DNA of 30,292 nt from the NCBI GenBank assembly GCA_003427395.1, contig BFEA01001051.1:52970-83261 (forward strand). Direction: 5' to 3'. Of the stretch, positions 1-12,400 are shown in pieces; the stretch's first letter is position 1; each line of letters opens with the position of its first letter. The position numbers were made by a program, and so were the translations under genes. The notes under the pieces are model-generated. The model had not been told where the DNA came from and did no database searches. It saw only the letters and a program-made list of their open reading frames with translations. This DNA is from Chara braunii. Its lineage: Eukaryota; Streptophyta; Charophyceae; Charales; Characeae.

Positions 1-37
<37 letters not shown>

Positions 38-100
38 CTCTTTCTCTCTCTCTCTTTCTGTGTGTGTGTGTGTGTGTGAGTGTGTGTGTGTGTGTGTGTT
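1..100. repeat. Compound microsatellite (TA)n-(CT)n-(GT)n
   Basis: A TA run at about 4-33 passes into a CT-rich run (34-58) and then a TG run (59-100) with one interruption. Bases 101-229 between it and exon 22 hold nothing recognisable. Confidence 0.97.
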
Positions 101-229
101 CCTGTGCCTGTGTACGTATCAGTCTTTCTACACTACCAATCCAATTACTTCAGCACGAGCATCAGAGGTGGATACCTATCTCCCATCTCAAAAAGAGCAT
201 GTCAGCACGTCAACATTACTCTGACAAAA

Positions 230-430
230 CTACCAATAATGATCAGTCAATCGCAAGTTTGTGGGCTTACCATTTTTGCTCGCTGCACCTGTTGATATGG
301 ACACAGACATGGACTCGCCACCTGCTCCATTCATAACAGACGAACTTTCTCCGTTCTTACTCAATGTCATCTTGGCCAGTCTCTGCTGAAGAGACATGCT
401 TTCTTCTGGCATTTCTACAACATCATTAAC
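230..430 (-). CDS. TOP2: TOP2 exon 22 (residues 1344 onward), C-terminal exon with uncertain end
   Basis: Acceptor CTGCAG, then [20 protein letters not shown] and [20 protein letters not shown]. Two endings are possible: read through to a TAG at 232-230, giving a protein of 1,409 residues ending TDHYW; or splice at a consensus GTAAGC donor after base 271 into an exon outside the window. The sequence below 230 down to the microsatellite shows no convincing next exon and no clear AATAAA signal. Plant TOP2 is commonly slightly longer, which mildly favours another exon. Confidence 0.75.
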   Translation of the reverse strand, partial: VNDVVEMPEESMSLQQRLAKMTLSKNGESSSVMNGAGGESMSVSISTGAASKNGKPTNLRLTDHYW

Positions 431-3400
431 CTGCAGGGAGAGCATCATGCCATTGACAGAGCAATGAGTAATTGACGAGTTTCTCAAACATCATCAAGGA
501 GCTCAGTCTCACAAGCAAAAGGACACTCACAAGGAGCTCTCCATGCACGAGTGTTTTTGCTCATGACCTCAGCAGCGATTTTGGTGATATGTAATGTCTC
601 ACGAAAATGTTCATTTGTCATCGAGTTTCTAATACCATTTCTCAATCTGCAAAGTAGCATCACGTTCATAACTGACAAGCAGCTCCAGTCCGCAAGGTAG
701 ACAGATCAAACACTGACAGACGTTAGCAAGAAGTTCATGAACTGACTAAGGCAGGTCCTAGATAGCACACCCTTTTCAAGTGGAATATGACCGCTCCATG
801 GTAACCTCATGAAAATGAGGCACAGAACAAAACACAGGCTACCAAATTTATGTTCCAACGTGCTGCTGAGAAAATAACAAACATGACAACGAGTATGGTT
901 AAATCAGCAGCATTGACAGCAACGAATTCCTGCCGCCAATCAGCCGAGTCACAAAGACAGCAATGCATTCCAACAGCCAAGAAAATCACGCCAAGTAGCG
1001 GTGCAGAATGAACCACTATCGGACAAAAAGAAGGGTTAAACTTTTACTCTGGAGTCCTTACTATGGCATTCATCTATCTCTTCTCTGTTCCACTTACCGA
1101 GGAGCCATCCACCACACCACTGTCAGATGTTCCAGCTGTTGCCTTCGCTGCTGCAGCTTTCTTAGCAATTGGGACCTTGGTACCTCCCACCCCATCCTTT
1201 GATCCTGCAACAGCCGTCACTTTGGAGGAGGGTGCCCTGGAGGGTGCCCTGGAGCCTGTTGTGGCGGGCTTGGCCTTCGCACCACCTGCAGCCTTTGAAG
1301 ATGCAGTTTTCTCTGTTATCAAAGATGCACACAGATGCGAACATCCATCCTGTTATCAGCCAGCAGAATCCGTTTGCAATCCCAAGGACAGTTTCCATCT
1401 AGGTAACCTCCTCGCAAAGCCCCCTTTGCCGCGCCAAAGCAAACGGAATGTGATGCATGACTAACAGTTGACAACTTGACACGCAGTACGTGGTTCTTGT
1501 CAAGAGAGAAGAAAACCAAAACCAGGTAATGGAAAAGCGTTATATAAGACAAAGCATTGTGTGTTTTACTAAAGGCCTTATCTGGTAATAGTGGTGGCAA
1601 TCGACAGGGATGGAAAAGGTTTCAGATAGATGAGCTCAGAGGCTAATCTGCAACACAAACAGCTATGGTAGACGACCTTATGAGTAGAGAAATGGATGCG
1701 TTGGCAGAGGGGCATACGAAGCGCAGAGCGTGTGCGGATGGAAGCTCAAGAACCCAGAACCAAAAGAATACATACAATTAAGACATCTGAAAATCCATTT
1801 CAGGAGAAGTTGGCATGCTTACTTTTCGGCTCTTCAAAATCAGCATCCATCTCGATATCATCCTCGTCGTCTGATGCGGCAGCCTTGGCTTTCCGTCGCT
1901 TTGGTGCAGCTGCCTTCTTCGGGGGAATCCCTGCTTTCACTTGAGCCTTTGCCCTCTGCTTTGCGGATTTCTCCTGATTCTCTTGCTCTTGCTTTTCATA
2001 TGCCTTGACGGATTTAATCCACACACATTTTGTGTGCCATTCAGCAACAAGAAACAGATTTTTGTCAGCAGCAAGCACACCCCCAAAAGCAACCAGAAAA
2101 ACAACCTAGACCACACATCACAGAGCAAGTCCACCATAATGCCTTCCCACGGTGTGAAATTAAAATACCGATGCAACTGTAGATTCCGCATACAAACCAT
2201 GCTCCGAATCAGGATTACATTTTACAATGTCGTGAACATTCGGAGAGAGAGATGGTGAGAGCAGTTCGTCACAGAAGATCATGCACAAAAGTAAAGATGG
2301 ACGGACGGCAAGCCGATAGCTTGCACAAAGATGAACGTGCATATAGACCGTTCGGCAACAGGTTCAGCTCGAGCACTGGTTCTCTTTTGGAGAGGCTTTG
2401 CTCCTAAATACAACTCAGGCCCTGTAAATATAAAAAGTGATCATCCTTCTGGTGACAACGGCCACACAGCAGGCACATGCAACAAAAAACTTTCTGTGTT
2501 TAAAGAGTGATCAATGATCATCCTTCTGGTAACAAGTACCCCAGAGCAAGCATATGGAACTCTGTAAATAAAAAGATGAACACAGTAGCCATATACCATA
2601 TTCCTCTTTTCATCCCTCCAAGAACATCTTGCAAGGGAAGGCAAGAGGCTCACTCACCTCATAGCCAGCCAAGAATGTTGTGAGATCTGTGTCCCACATT
2701 TGTGAGGGGGTCGTTGCCATAAGTGTTTCAAGGTCGGCCTTCTTACTTTCCTGGTCCCTCAGAAGCTCTTCCACCTGGGCAAAGGAGGCAACACCACACA
2801 TAAAATAAGCATCTGTTAGGAGCCGATTCAATGCAATTTAGCTGCTCCGAACCAAATTCTCCGTTCTACGATGGCTGTCTGAATCGAGATCTATACAGTC
2901 ATGCCACAGATGAGTGACCGACTAAGAAGCATGGTGCAGGCGGAAGCCATAAAGAAAATACCAGCCTTTTACTGAAAAGGCATGCCACATGTACTGTTAT
3001 GTCGTAAGCAGCTCAGAGGGAGGATTTATTTTTTTATGTTTTTTTAAATAAACAGGTCCTTATGGTCCTGGCTTCTTGTCCATTCTTGGGAGCATCAGTC
3101 CGGCTTCTATTCCCCCAGCAAGTGAATAAAGCATACATACATCATTGGACACCCACATGCCCTCTGCCGACTGGGCGGATGGTCCCTGTAAGAAATTATA
3201 TATCCTCACCAAGAGAACTCATACCAAACAACTGGGTATCATATCAAGAGGATTGCCAACGAAAATTTGTATCCTTTGATAGACATGCAAGGACTTCACA
3301 CTGATAAATTCCAGCATAAAAAAAGTATTGAGAGTGATGCAAGCAGGGTTTGATGAGAGGAAACGGACCTTCTCAAGGGTCAAGCTCCAGATGGGCATGG

Positions 3401-6400
3401 ATAGGAGGTAGTCGTAGCCACCACCTTTACCAAATCCCTTGCCAGCACCATCTTCCTCTTCTTCTTCTGTGGCTTCTTCCCCTTCCTCCTCGGGAAGAGC
3501 AGAGTTCTGTCCCTTCTTTTTCACAGCCTTGTTTGCCAGTGGCGTGAATCCCAATTGTTTGAGCTCAGCCAGTAAGTCCGCTTTTTTGCGGTTGGAAACA
3601 ATGATTTCCCCTTTGATAACCATCAGGATGAACCGCACCTTGTTGTCCAGCTTCGTCATCTCATACTGCAGACCTTCCAGCTGAGAAGCCTGTTATCAGT
3701 GCAGCCACGAACCGACAAGGAAGATGCACCGGGACTCCTTCAGTTAGTCAATTGCTTTCGACTATGGATATAAAGCAAAAGCGGCAACAGAAGAGACCAA
3801 AACGAACTAACACGAGTGACCTATAAAAAGAACCCGCAGAATAGACTAGAGGGACATTATTTATGATTCTCTTATCAATGGAAGCCTAATTCCGAATGAA
3901 GAAACAGAGACAACGGAAGACAGATTGTACAATGACAGCCTACAAAGAAGGTGCACCGAGTCTTTTTGTACCAGGATGCAATCATACAAAAGAATTCCCT
4001 TCACTACTCAGTAAAAGATTCAAGGGCACATTGTACACTTGTTATTTTTTCCGTGCTTTTAAATCGGTTTAGAAATTAGAAAGTGTTACAGGACCGGAGA
4101 ACAAGCCAGGGGCGCCATTCCCCCAGTTGAATTCTACTGGCAGCTCACAACGGTGGTTTGAAAGGGAACGCCAAGCCTCACTCTCACTGTCGTCAGACTG
4201 TTTGATCTTGAGGAAGACCAATTTCCTCAGAATGGAGGGCAGGGAAAGACAAGGAAAACAGGGCTGGAGCGGCACTACATTCTTCCGGTTGAAGGAAGCA
4301 ATCAATGCTGCTATCTTGGAGTCCGTTGACCATAGCAAAAGAAAGCATTTGGTGAGCATCTGTTGTAAGGGACATTGGGCATGTTTCCAGTGCGTTAATA
4401 AAGCATTGATAGGTTCTCAGGGTCACCAGAAAAGGATGGCCAAATAAAAGACACCAAAAAAGTAGATTGAGAATGAGAACCAGGAGTGAATTGATAGGTG
4501 GTCAGGGTCACCAGAAAAGGAGATGGCCAAGGGTTTCCTTATTGAAAACATTTGCTTCCCAGTGGGACATTCAAACGACCAATTAGAACACGTAGTAAAC
4601 ACGGGACCCTATCCATCACATTGCTTTGTTTGAAAATACAACGAATCCTGGTCCCTGAACTTGCAAGAGCAGGGCAAGGTCCCACCTGTCCTGATTCTCG
4701 ACATTCACAATAAATGCTCAGAATTAAGAATTCCAGGGAGGTGGGAGTTTACCCCAGGTGTCAGTGTGAGAACCACAAGAGCACCTAAGTTGATCTCATT
4801 TTATGCAGGGCACAACTGAATTCTTCAAATACCTGGCGTGAGCAGGCTATAACAAACTATTGACGCCCAGCATGTTGATGAATGAATGAACTCCTTGATA
4901 AGGCAGACTGGAGAGGCACCATCTTTACAAGCAGAGACCCAATTCTGGACACCTCCGAAAGATTGCAAGCAGAGACCCATGCTCGCAATCAGACCTATTA
5001 AGGTTACGGATATCAGCAAAAGGTAGCGAAGGTGCCCGTTCGGAACGCAAGATGAAGACAGAAATCGAGTCAAGAACACGGATAACGGATGAAAAAGCTA
5101 GGCAATCAGATTTCTGAGTGGACAGCTTCCACTTGTGGTAAATCAAAAGGAGCATGGGTTGACAGCCGTGCTCACATAAGTGCAGGCAACAATCAAGTCC
5201 AGGATCAGACCAGGGAAAATAATCCACTCCAGAAGCAAAGGTTCATTCACTGACTTTTGATGCCAACAGCAAACCCTACCCTTGTGGAGAGTAATCAGCG
5301 CTGATGTGATCCAATTTTCGTGGGTGGCTACATATATGATCCATACGTAAGCTTCTTGGGACGCTGGAAACCCAGGTTACAGAAGGTCTTGCTTCCCACT
5401 AATAGACTGGAGCTCCTTAAAATTTAGCAAAAAAAGTAAAAAAAACGAACAACGGGCAATATGAAATCACTAACATACCTTCCTCGCTGAGTAGTATTCC
5501 AATCGCAGCTTGTAGAAATCCTTGAGGACTGGCAGAAGGAACAGAATTTGGGTCAAGGGAAAAATCTTGTGTAATTTCAACTCTGATTGCGCTATTTTAA
5601 CAGATTGTGCTATCTTACCCTCTGGCAAACAGATTGTGTTATGCTTACTTTAACTTTGAAGGGGCGGCAGCCTCGAGTTATCATTCTTTAGCTTACCGAT
5701 CATAGGTAAATTCAGAACTCAGGTCTGTATTTCAAAGAGGCCATGTGTGTACCGACTGAGCAGCCCCAGCTGGTAGCTTCTGTTATTTCCAAACCTGGCA
5801 AACGGCAATTGACAAACTTGAAAACAGTCGAAAAGAATCTGCAAGAACTTGCCCAGTTATGTTCTGGTTCAAGCTTCAACAACTCAAATTGCCTCCCAAA
5901 ATTCACCTCAAATCTCAATCGAAATTACACAAGGATGAACACCACCACCACAGACTAAAATATCCATCAAAACTACACAAAGATGAACATTCCCCCAGAC
6001 AGATTGACCTCCCGTGTACCCAGCCAATGCTCTTGGTGAGCCCATCTTACCTTCCATGGCTAACTCCAGTGTGCTCATCCATAGCACTTGCCATAGCCAT
6101 TTTTCCTTAAGTGGGTAGTCAGATCTGGCCTTTACAAAGAGGCATTCAGTCCTTATACTAATTACAGAAACAAAAAGAACGTGCAAGAAGAAGAGCAGGA
6201 TACTGTCTTCAGGACCGTCGTAGGTCCGAATTTGACCAGAAGGATCAAACAGATTCACATTTGACGTGCTGATATTGGTGGTCATTTTGAACTTCTTGTA
6301 CAGACCCACTTCCAACGCAGCGGCCATGTTTTCCTCGGAGAGCTGAATTTCAAAGAGCACCTCTGTGTCCGTGTGATACTCTTTGTAATCCTGCAAAACA

Positions 6401-9400
6401 GAGCAAACAAGAAAAAACAAAAGTTATTTGCATAATACGCTTTGAAGAGTTTGCAACAAATAATGGCCATAACCAAAAATAGACATACCCCCCTTAACAG
6501 ACCGAAAGAGTAGCTAGGAATGCACGCTTGGGGACCTGAACAAGTAAAGAGGATGAAAATGCCAAAAGAGCTTCCCTTGTGCCTGTTCTCACACCCCTTT
6601 TTTTTCTTTTTTTTTCTTTTTTACAAACAACGGTCCCTTCTATTCTGGGGGGCATCACTCCGGTTGCTTATAACTGACAAGCATGTTTATACAAACAGAG
6701 AGGGGGGCAGAAGAGGAACAGCCTAACCCTTGTGGCACTAGTCACCTCGCAAGGGGGGAGCTGCATGGGTGGTCCCATCCCCCCAAACCGTGGTCTTTCT
6801 CTGAGGGCAATCCTGATGGCCGGGAGGCTTGCAAGCAGCACCCAGTCACACAGCAGGGTGACCCTCGCGGGGACGGGGCACAGGGGAGGCCTCCGCTGCA
6901 GTTCCTCAGGCTGCCCATCAGGTCTACCGTTTCCAAATCCACACTTCACTCAATCATCACCCGATCAACTACTTTTCAGCTTTCGTCCTACACCCATCGT
7001 AACTATCTTATCCTCGTTGACCCGCCTTGGGGCATTACTCTTCAACACTCTACAACGCTCTACAACAATGTCGTCTCACATGCCATGCTTTGGCTGTCTC
7101 CTTGTTCCTTGCTATCTCTGTCCCTATTGTGCCTGTGGCTCCTCATAGTCCATCCTAGCAATGGTATTATGGTTGTCCCAGCGCCATCCAACCCTCTACA
7201 TCGTTTAAGGTGTCTATACTCATTGAAGTTTTTTGAGTTTTTGAAATTTTGATTTTTTTAATTTTGTCCCTCCCGCCCTACCTACCCTCTTTTTCGCCCT
7301 CCTCTAGACTCTAATGGCCCACCCTCCACCCCTCTGACTACTATACTTATCGGCTGCTTTCCTTGGCCAGTCCTCTCCCTACTCGGATTCATCATCCGTT
7401 TCCGCCCTGGATCTTTGACGTAATAACAGCGGGCCAAACTGCATACGACCCCATCTGGGGGTCTCGAGCAACCAGCTGCAGGTACGGGTCCCATCTGGCC
7501 CAGAATTGTTCTGTTCTACTGTGTTCTTGCAGTCGTGCCAATAAGCCTGGAGCGCCACCCGAATGTTTTCCAATGTCCTTTCCTGATATGCCTTCAGCGG
7601 GGGGGAGGTGCCCTGTCTGCAGCACTCGTTCCTCAGGGACCACAGGGCCCTGAATCGGACTAAGATAGAGTCCGCCCTCAGGATTCAACCGCCATCAGCT
7701 CCTCCGGCTTTGCCCTGTCCACTTTCATCAGCGCCCCAGACAGGATAGCCGCATCGTCCCCCTCCGTAACGTCAAGTGGGGACTTGTCCGCTATCTCATG
7801 TGCCCACCCCAATCCCAAAAAACACGCACAATCAGCCACCGTACAAAGATATGGGGCACCATCTCCGTTTGTCCACAGCCCGCCGCACATCTCTGATCCT
7901 TCTGTCTGCTCTTAGTTGCCAAGCCCTGCGCTTGGGGATCGCCAAATGGTATAGCTGCCATAATAGCCCCGCCTGTTTCTGATCCGGCAGACCCACACAG
8001 CGCCCTTCACCTCCGAAGAACCACCTTCGCCCTCACCTCCCTGTGCGCCCTATGCAACCCGGCTACGGCCACCAAGCGCCCAGTGCACAGGCAGCGCCCT
8101 ACCGCCTAGCGCTAGCCTGCCTCATCCCAGCGCAGCGCAGCTCTGCACAGCGCAGCACCTCGCATTAGCGCAGCGGGCCCGCAATGCCTGCATTGGCCAA
8201 GAATGCCTTCTGTCTGCTCTTAGTTGCCAAGCCCTGCGCCTGGGGATGGTACAGCAGCCATAATAGCCCCGCCTGTTTCTGATCCGGCAGGACTGCCAAT
8301 AGTGCACATTGCTCGTTCCACCTCCGTTCCGTTCATCTGCTGAAGTAGGCGTCCGGGATCCAGTTCCTCTTAGCCCACTGGGTCCTCAACTCCTCGACAG
8401 TGACAGCAATAACTTTTTGCCCGTCTTAGCAGTGGTTTCTCAATGACCTTTCGTCCAGCAACAGATAAATTTCTGCAAAATACAAGATCTACGTGACCAA
8501 ATTTTCCAACTCTGGCGAGCCACACGCGGATGCTTTTTCAACAGAAAAGGATCTACAAGAGGACCTTGCCACATAGATCCTGACATAACTTCATTCTTTT
8601 GTTTTCTTACTACTGTTTTTTAAATCCACCTTTGGTTGGTTTTCCCGACTTGGCGGTGGTTTCTCAATGACTTTTCTGTCCGTCTTGACATTGGTTCCTC
8701 TGCAGTGCAGGGACCAGGGCAACCTGTCATCTGCACATAATCCACTCCTACAACAAGGTTTCTGTCAGATTAGAAGGTACGCCCCAGGATAGAAACCTGC
8801 ATATGCAGAAGCAATGTCTCCAAACTATGGTGGAATGTCATTCTTTCTCGTCTGTTGTACTGGCTGCTGTTCGCCTTATCTCCTCCCATCTACTATTCTG
8901 TACCTCTCCTCTCATCCCTGCTGACTGGACTTGCAGAGTAAAGCATTGCGTCTCCTTTGGCTGGTTCGTTCGCTGATCCTTCCACTTGTGTACGACAATT
9001 ACTCTCTGGGCTACACAACTTTACAATGAATGACTGTTTAACTGCGTTGAGGCAATATCTATTTCAGTCGACCAACTGCTGTTGTCTACCTCTTTCTGCT
9101 TACCTTGATAAAGGGAGGCCCAGTCTTTTCATTGCCAACAAGAAGCGTCTCCAAAAATTCTTTGTAATCCTGAGTCCATTTCCGAATTGGAAGTTCAGTG
9201 ACACGCAATGTTGTCTCATCCACCTGCTCAATAGTACCAGATACGACATATGATTTCCCACGCGTTTGGTCTGCACGATCCACTTGCTCTATGATTCCCT
9301 GTAGAGTAAATTATAGACACATGAGAGCAAATCCGGATGCAAAAGAATTAGGAGGCTTACCAATTCAAAACGTAAATATTATAAAATAACAACAAAGCTG

Positions 9401-12400
9401 TGTGCACAAAGAAACCCCTTGGACTTGTCTTGCTGTTCAGGGAGCAGCAAACGACAGCGATTAGGAACGAAGTAGTGCCCACAGTGATTGGATTTTGACA
9501 GGCTACGTGTGGGTGGGCAATGAACCCTGAAGACTCACAACTCTGTAGAACACGGCAAAGTAATGAATTTCGCAATTTGTGAGCTAAGGTTGCATACGCC
9601 GGTAAAGTACCCATGGGTGAGGACATATGTATCAATGGCCGGGGGACATAAGAGCATTCCACACAGGTTGGCATGTCGACACACATGCTGACGGATAAAG
9701 ACAACTATGAACTGGCACAAATATATACCAAAAAAGTAAACGTAAGTGTTAGCCACATCTCAACAGCTGGTGAGGTGCAGATGGTACCTTGAATCCTCTG
9801 TACCACGGGTGCATCGGGATGACATCCTCTCCCCTCATTAAGCGCCTGATGTTTTCAGTGATCTCCAAGGGATTGTAATTCGGCAAGAACGTGCTCCAGC
9901 CAGTGCCAATACCTTCAGCGCCATTGAGAAGTACAGTGGGAAGAATAGGCATGTACCTGAAAGTAGAAAGCAAACAGGGACAAAGAACGTTGTTAGGAAA
10001 CAGTTGAGTCGAAGGATGGAAGACAGGAAGTTAGATATCGCATGTTCAACACAAAATAAGACATCCATGGGTGACAGGTGACGAGAGGTACTTCAATAAC
10101 ACTAAAGACCCACCCTGAACTGAGGAGACATGGAGTGGCAAGCTTGAGCCCTCAATGCCAACGGACACTTGGACAATATATAGGTAGGGAGAGAGAGGAA
10201 CGGCAACCATGACACAGAAAAGAATGCTAAAGGTGAGAGAGAAGCAAAGTAACAAGTCAAACAGATACCAACGAAGATGGGGTAGACGAATCTGGAAATT
10301 CGAAGTTCGACACACAACATCAACGAGGGGAAAGGAGCCAACAATATGGTGGGGTGGCATCAACCGTTATGGAAAAATCAGAGGAGACTTGGACCATTCA
10401 CAATATCGAATAGTCAGACACCGACTGTCCGATTTACTTCTAGGCGTTGGACAACATAGCTATGGAGACATGTGCCCAACTCTACGGCTACAATTGTTCG
10501 AGGAAAGAAGATCAGTCGAGCAGTGGTGTGACCTATAAGGTGAAAGCAATGAATGATCATTGCCTGCAATCGCTTTTGGCAGCTTCCACTTCTTGCAAGG
10601 CTTGAGCTTCACTCTGAGATATAAAGAAAGAAGATAAAACCACATCAATGGAGAGTTAAATCTGCTCTTTCCACCCCCTACACACAGCATTTTTGAAGAG
10701 AATATGTTCAAGATCGGGAGGAGGGCCGTTATCTGGACTCTTTGGAGGAAACGATGTATATTATGCATTGAAAAAGTAAGATTAGAGGACGGGGAAATGA
10801 CCGAGCTAATCAAACAATATGTCCAGAATGAACTTACAATACAATGGCAGACAGTAAAAGCTAAACTGGATAGAACTCATACCAAAAAGGACAACACAGG
10901 CTATTGGGCAATTCTGAAGGGATTGGTTGGGAAGTGACCAAGGGGGTAGAGTAGCTTATGTTCGCTGGGAAGGAGGCAGTCTCCCAGAATCTGGAGAGGA
11001 GGAGGATAATATGAGACGAGACTACAACATCTGCTTTCAAGACAGGACTAAGGTGGATGCAGCAATACCGATGCGCTCCCCCTTGGACTTCCCTGACCCC
11101 TTCCCGCCTCATGGTCTATCAATGGTGGATCTCCAGTGGTATGGACTACAATGAGGCGGAGATAGGCACAGTGAAGATTGCAACTGCTGGAAGAATGGGG
11201 CTGGATGGTCATATAGTTTTGGAGGCATGGCATGCCAAATATGAGTTCTGGCTGTTTTTGTGGTAATTGAGTTCTTTACTTCTTATTCTGAATGCCTCTC
11301 CTCCTTATGGCGCTGCAAGGACTTGTCAGTTAACGATGAGGGTTTCGGAGTGGAATTTGACTCTGACGGCGATGAGCAGTTAATCCCCTCGGTAGAGGGC
11401 AACCAATGCTGCTCATCAGGTAATAGAGTGTGCTTGCATGTCGGTTCGGTTGATCACACATGTCTTGAGTGGGACGGACACATGCTGCTCATCAGGCAAT
11501 AGAGTGTGCCTGCGTGTCGGTTCGGTTGATCACNTCTTGAGTGGGACGGACACATGCTGCTCATCAGGCAATAGAGTGTGCCTGCGTGTCGGTTCGGTTG
11601 ATCACACATGTCTTGAGTGGGACGGACACGTGGCATGTTAACATGAATTCAGGTTGCTTACAGATTACCCGATTATAAATGTTGAGGGACGCTGGACCCG
11701 ATTTCCAGCAGGTGTTGCTCCCCACCAATAGATGGAGCCTCCCCCAGCATGTTAGTGGTGTCTGCTCTTATCAGCACCCCTAGCATTCACTCGGGTTGTT
11801 TTCTCCAAAAAAAAAAAAAAAAAAAAAAAAAGCGCTTTCCAAGTATTATTACGTTCTAGGTGGTACTATTATACTATATACACTATTGACGTTGAAATTC
11901 TCGTGATGACTGTCAGAACGGACAACAACATAAAGAAAATGCCAGGAGCATTAACAGAAATCAAAAACCTCACAAACTCCACCCTGCTTATGTTAGAAAA
12001 AAAAATTCCTTTAGTAACGGCACGGTGATAGATTATGACCATCCCGCTAAATTGAGGATCATCCCACTAAACCATTCCCTTACCCTATCCACTACTGCCA
12101 CCATAGATTACGCCTTACCCTCAGTTGGGAGTCCCATGACCACCTGCTTAGTGCAGGCGGAACAAAAAAACATAAGATCCATAATCATCACACCTGAGAG
12201 CACAGAGAACAGTCGGTCTCACTGAATAAAGGCTCACAAAAGGAGATCAGGTACAAAGTGCACAATGCTCCCAACGTACCATTTCGGTTCAATGGATTGC
12301 CCATCATCATTCAGATAGGAGAGAAGACCATCATCTGCTTCCGGAAAGAGCATACGAGTCAAAGGGCTCAGACGAGTGTAAATGTAACGGGGGCTTGCAG

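Noticed and set aside
6683-7252. 189-codon plus-strand frame
   Set aside because: No domain resemblance and biased composition; part of the GC-rich intronic insertion with stronger protein-like signal on the other strand.
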